A stretch of 42,260 nt of DNA from CAZBGQ01 sp964491515 (GTDB taxonomy: Bacteria; Patescibacteriota; Gracilibacteria; UBA1369; UBA12473), in assembly GCA_964491515.1 (NCBI GenBank), contig CAZBGQ010000011.1, forward strand, positions 1 to 42,260. Reading direction: 5' to 3'. The notes beneath the pieces are model-generated. The model worked only from the letters and a program-made list of their open reading frames with translations. It made no database searches and was not told the DNA's origin. Shown piece after piece: positions 40,001 through 42,260 of this stretch; position 1 is the stretch's first letter, and every line of letters starts with the position of its first letter. The position numbers and the translations under genes are program-made.

Positions 40001-41813
40001 AGCGTGGTCTCCTTCGTTTATTCGACCTTGGATTGACTATTTGTTAGAAAATAATTTTATTGAGCGTGGTAATCCGAATCCGTTACGGTCGTTGAGTATG
40101 GCTTATTCTGCGGATTTAACCATGACTCAACGCATGGTTCAGCTTCGCTACGATCGTCTTCCTGAGAGATCGGTGGCTCGGCATGTGTTTGAATTGGCGT
40201 CATTCTTGGGAGAATCTGGACCGGAGGATTTATTGTTGGAATGTTTGGTAAAAGATTCTACGACTGAGTTGCATCCAACGGCGTTTGAGGGAGCTAAGGT
40301 TCTGCTCGCAGAGCAAGGATTGATGGCATTTGATGGAGCGCAGTATCATTTTCCACAGGGATATATTCCTGGGGCGGGTCGCCGTATTGTTGGATATGAT
40401 TCGCAGGAAAGAAATGAATATAGAGAACATGTGCTATCTGTGTTATTGGATGTATCAGCTCAGGGGGATTTTGTTCCTTCTAATATGTTGTTTGAATTAT
40501 CGAATGTTTTGAATGCTCCACAGCGGATTGGCCCGGCTATCCGAGATGTGGTTGCGTCTGGAGCTGCTTATGATCCGGTGAATACTGATCAGTTGGCGCG
40601 ACAATTTTTAGGTCAAAATTTCCCTAATTTTAAGAAGTTTTCTAGGGAGGAGCGTGTGGCTTATATGGAAATATTTCATGGATGGATTCGAGTGTTGTGT
40701 AATTTGAATCGAGATACAAAGCGCTTACAAAAAGGCCTGAAAGGAGCAGAAGCTAAGCTTAGGGCAGTTTCTAAAGGTAAGGTTTTGACACCTTCTGAGG
40801 TTGGAGCTTTAGAGGTTGATCAATTGGATGTTAAGGCACATGTTTATTATTTTAAGAGAATGAAGGATGAATTGAGTAAGACGGTTGCTCAGCTGATGGT
40901 CGTTAGAGATGCAGAAAGGGCGCGTATTTATATTGGTTTTCATAGAGCACGATTGAAGTATCAAGAGGCAAATGCATTTGTTAGTAGTATAAAAAAAGAT
41001 AATCCGGATAATGAGGACTCATATTGTAAGGCATCGGAATCTGCTCAGGATGCGGTGCAAAGGTTAGGAATGGTTCGGCAACAGATAGATGAAGTTTTTG
41101 AGGGAGAGGTTGATCCAAGGGATGAATTAGTGTTGAGGGATGTTTATAGTGAGCTGGTTAAGATGGAATTTATGGTTAAAGGTTTATTGGCGATTTCCTT
41201 ACCTTTCCAAGCGAAGAAGGAAGGGCATAAAGCTATTTCATTTAATGCTTCTCGAGATGCAAAGCAATTTATGGATGAAGTGGGTGGATATTTGTTCTCA
41301 AATAATGATTTGACTCCTCTTCAGAAGACGTCACTTTATTATCTTATGATTGAAGGCGGTTCGATGTTGAAGAATTTTGATGAGTATCAAGAAATCTTTC
41401 GACGTGAATTATCTAGCTTGAAAGATTCAGGGAATATTCGGGCTTATATTGAATTGCAGCTCTATTTCTTTTTGGGAATGGGAGAGAAGGCTCAAAATGA
41501 TAGAACTCCTAAAAGTTTGGCCTTATTTAAGGCTGAGATTGATGCTATGACGGCTCTTAAAAGTAGTGGCTATTTGGTAATTACTTATACGAATACTATG
41601 GAGTATTGGGATATGCAGTTTGACTTAGCGGATTCAATTGAAGAGGCTGAGCGATGTCTTAATGAAGCTGAGCGTATTTGGGAGCTTATTCATGATCCTA
41701 CTGAGTGTAATCCTAATGAAGTTAAGCGTTTTGGGCCATTTGTTGATAAAAAGCAACAGTTGTTAGCTGAGATGAGAGATCGGTTTGCAGAAAAAAAGAG
41801 GAGCCTTAGATAA
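37092..41813 (+). CDS. Giant soluble-adenylyl-cyclase-like protein: degenerate C1-C2 cyclase domains, STAND ATPase, helical C-terminus
   Basis: A 1573-aa soluble protein. C1 cyclase homology at about 225-360: RADIVSS and YAGDEV place Asp234 and Asp279 45 residues apart, as the metal-binding Asp pair of class III cyclases; RVMLMGPAFAVAEK (about 327-341) is the 'yTviG..VN.AaR' step with Asn and Arg replaced by Ala337 and Lys341. C2 at about 490-655: EDGQKGFLILGAG (Lys548), QTSGEVVQGPVGG, INVAGEPVGYLARLL (Asn position Gly611, Arg615 kept). An AAA/STAND region follows at about 670-1000, its P-loop degenerate (NPDVGAVED, Lys position Ala746) and a Walker B-like LCLFAHDLEDMD (Asp858). The remainder is helical and partly coiled-coil/TPR-like. 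Order and size match soluble adenylyl cyclase (about 1600 aa in mammals). Activity is doubtful; a pseudo-cyclase sensor is an alternative. Confidence 0.72.
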   Translation: MADPKSPGFDGVNDFPLEPPVEGGDTEHGGAARDISPVPVFTDKLDLGSAGLFEVIPDDDDISVTSSVISGRIEAVEASRAPRQFEAMRDFLRAFNSAETAPLNVEALRIELLTSWKARLADYQEQVYGDNPMYGPHPEMDDLCTRFLDRDPTPKEFNQLLVELCLGSGQSHVLMREDSEFVVTILLVYATRFVGRIASLSDKLGLALKRYDSGFNTPYVGAHHFPRTVLMRADIVSSLDRQSGLGEDAMRENRVHFSDRVSEVEYHHPSIRPAKYAGDEVCHRTNDLLSAQGFLADLQADTVGKGVLDIAAAGKEGSLMMVITRGNRVMLMGPAFAVAEKHQKGGKAMEERRAEGGVLDLSDMGSVLGASLEDAAGNRVDPGHAFLRTVLVGGRHGLGSVGARGTGAVEVVDETLSGIPLVESPTGFDMEPVEMAPYTSLTESFSGYRIPGVDVNIADLNDPEVVDRIVEGLGMTANSLFDLKVERPTNVKAAFLGVSFKPFKFPQWEDVTPEMVQDYGGKWDVFMARVEELCEAHQVKPVYEDGQKGFLILGAGIYGSYPLNVEESLARLSQALLEEFPDLMECFSQTSGEVVQGPVGGDINVAGEPVGYLARLLEKLGNFRENTEGDDLFHNESEFLGERVDAQFALDEATYRSLLKRGFQVSLVSRKYEGLRGLNDARRFYFASKIEFNRQSPQIPYGYEEPFGEVRSILFQVKGLTFEGLEADDAPQIRKIELLANPDVGAVEDFREAVADQARLDGYLVLGRNTIPQRHRVYGVIQYVLKELFGGKGERFSAFLDDNNVQDADMLRLFFSAITSEKSSVDMSAYRELVIKGLVTVFKLYSQKVKPLCLFAHDLEDMDAESQRIFQGLLADETGDNGGILLITTQEGDSRAVTMSREMMAADIFLDADDVVTTGHIPAIPVETIELIGIHPEQGLLIVSGLLGLERAAMHSDLVQFCRKVMGDEEAWSPSFIRPWIDYLLENNFIERGNPNPLRSLSMAYSADLTMTQRMVQLRYDRLPERSVARHVFELASFLGESGPEDLLLECLVKDSTTELHPTAFEGAKVLLAEQGLMAFDGAQYHFPQGYIPGAGRRIVGYDSQERNEYREHVLSVLLDVSAQGDFVPSNMLFELSNVLNAPQRIGPAIRDVVASGAAYDPVNTDQLARQFLGQNFPNFKKFSREERVAYMEIFHGWIRVLCNLNRDTKRLQKGLKGAEAKLRAVSKGKVLTPSEVGALEVDQLDVKAHVYYFKRMKDELSKTVAQLMVVRDAERARIYIGFHRARLKYQEANAFVSSIKKDNPDNEDSYCKASESAQDAVQRLGMVRQQIDEVFEGEVDPRDELVLRDVYSELVKMEFMVKGLLAISLPFQAKKEGHKAISFNASRDAKQFMDEVGGYLFSNNDLTPLQKTSLYYLMIEGGSMLKNFDEYQEIFRRELSSLKDSGNIRAYIELQLYFFLGMGEKAQNDRTPKSLALFKAEIDAMTALKSSGYLVITYTNTMEYWDMQFDLADSIEEAERCLNEAERIWELIHDPTECNPNEVKRFGPFVDKKQQLLAEMRDRFAEKKRSLR

Positions 41814-41828
41814 GGCATCCTCTTTTTT
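41792..41828. terminator. Strong bidirectional terminator overlapping the stop codon of the giant gene
   Basis: AAAAAAGAGGA-GCCTTA (41792-41808), GA loop, TAAGGC-a-TCCTCTTTTTT (41811-41828): 17 base pairs with one bulged A. The CDS stop TAA (41811-41813) lies inside the hairpin. The poly-A and poly-T ends let it work on both strands, so it also ends the minus-strand gene that stops at 41844. Confidence 0.85.
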
Positions 41829-41843
41829 AAATATTAGTGAAAC

Positions 41844-42032
41844 TTAAAGTCCGCCTGGCCAATCGATAGTGTTGATTGGGGTGGTTGTGAAGCCACCTTT
41901 AAGATAAGCATCTTGAAGGTTTTGTCGTTCAATGGCTTGGTAGGAGAATAGAAGTCCTACGATGAGGGCTCCAGTCAAAAGTCCAATCCAGAAAATCCAG
42001 AAAGGGTGACCGAGAAAGCTTTCATTCTTCAT
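41844..42032 (-). CDS. Small membrane protein ending in DWPGGL
   Basis: A 62-aa protein: MKNESFLGHPF, one hydrophobic helix (WIFWIGLLTGALIVGLLFSY), a charged segment (QAIERQNLQDAYLKGG) and a C-terminus PINTIDWPGGL. A single-pass membrane protein with short ends. It is related to the next gene upstream (42099 to edge), which has a similar helix, a longer linker and PIEGTMNID followed by TGA and Pro-Gly-Gly-Leu. The leader ends TTAACCCCTCTCAA before ATG 42032, similar to the FKBP gene leader. No family recognised. Confidence 0.72.
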   Translation of the reverse strand: MKNESFLGHPFWIFWIGLLTGALIVGLLFSYQAIERQNLQDAYLKGGFTTTPINTIDWPGGL

Positions 42033-42098
42033 TTGAGAGGGGTTAATGAAGTAAATAAATTAATTTATTTAACTATAACATATTTACAGGCCTCCAGG

Positions 42099-42260
42099 TC
42101 AATCTATATTCATAGTTCCTTCTATCGGGTTGATCTTGGGTTGGATGTAGTATTCTTTTGTTGAAGGTTGGTAGTCGGATCTTAGGTAAAGGCTGCTCTT
42201 AATATTTTCGTTTAGAATTGATGTGCTGGCAAGAAGAAGGTAAGTCAAAAGTGCTCCGAG
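42099..42260 (-). CDS. Partial small membrane protein, paralogue of the 41844 gene, with TGA at the Trp position
   Basis: The minus-strand frame is open from the window edge for 53 codons to TGA at 42101-42099. It reads a hydrophobic helix (LGALLTYLLLASTSIL), a polar linker (NENIKSSLYLRSDYQPSTKE) and PKINPIEGTMNID, then TGA. If the TGA is read through, PGGL and TAA (42084) follow, matching the DWPGGL end of the neighbouring protein with TGA in place of the Trp codon TGG. The 5' part is outside the window. Whether the four extra residues are made is undecided. Confidence 0.62.
   Translation of the reverse strand, partial: LGALLTYLLLASTSILNENIKSSLYLRSDYQPSTKEYYIQPKINPIEGTMNID

Noticed and set aside
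1..42260. UGA reassigned to Gly or Trp as in Gracilibacteria or Mycoplasma
   Set aside because: TGA ends thpR at the family length and ends lysC in an ATGA overlap with dapB, and the recognised enzymes have no internal TGA.
1..42260. CRISPR array, insertion sequence, prophage or integron
   Set aside because: No regularly spaced repeats of 20 bases or more, no transposase, integrase or phage genes were seen. The heptamer arrays are too short for CRISPR.

Overview
The window looks like the chromosome of a bacterium with a compact genome, probably a member of the Patescibacteria/CPR (a Peregrinibacteria-like lineage is my best guess, low confidence). The evidence is indirect: many 150-400 aa proteins that match no family I know, housekeeping genes in short operons, a DapL-type lysine route, split and degenerate enzymes, no recognisable Shine-Dalgarno sequences, and very few TGA stop codons (two or three of about 42 visible gene ends). 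The code is standard, because TGA does end thpR and lysC. The plus strand is G+T-rich whichever way genes point, so it is probably the leading strand of one replichore.

Layout. 1-831: partial membrane-anchored protein (-). 871-5898: plus-strand operon with a PiT phosphate permease, folate genes pabB-pabC-folP, an anchored hypothetical protein and queD. 5902-6663: unknown protein (-). 6750-10571: queuosine-precursor transporter, glycan-binding-type lipoprotein, CYTH protein, unknown protein, thiol redoxin. 10584-15168: FKBP lipoprotein (-), thiI (+), CPA1 antiporter and formyltransferase-like gene (-). 15203-19599: thpR, folK, two halves of a degenerate transketolase around a DUF192 gene, prs, rpiB. 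19630-21839: metallophosphoesterase and an unknown protein (-). 21980-22087: AbrB/MazE-like pseudogene. 22123-25527: rpe, ald, asd, small lipoprotein. 25524-31256: minus-strand lysine operon lysC-dapB-dapA-lysA-dapL behind a lysine-rich leader peptide and terminator. 31506-31582: tRNA-Arg(GCG). 31640-34598: unknown protein (-), small ORF and uvrB (+). 34642-36921: two paralogous proteins with tandem cNMP-binding-like domains (-). 37092-41813: a 1573-aa protein (+). 41844-end: two related small membrane proteins (-).

How it fits together. Chorismate-derived pABA (PabB, PabC), FolK and FolP build folate; the formyltransferase-like protein may use a folate cofactor. Rpe, RpiB and Prs feed PRPP. 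Aspartate goes to DAP and lysine through LysC, Asd, DapA, DapB, DapL and LysA. QueD and YhhQ point to queuosine, and ThiI to thiolated tRNA.

The two most notable things are at the right-hand side. First, the lysine operon appears to be controlled by classical ribosome-stalling attenuation: a 19-codon leader peptide with five Lys codons, whose stop-codon region can pair with the terminator. Second, the 1573-aa protein has the architecture of soluble adenylyl cyclase (C1-C2 cyclase homology domains, STAND ATPase, long helical C-terminus) with several catalytic and P-loop residues lost. It is divergent from two tandem-CNB-like proteins, giving a candidate undescribed signalling locus. Several housekeeping genes also have a -10 box six or seven bases before the start codon, suggesting leaderless transcripts.
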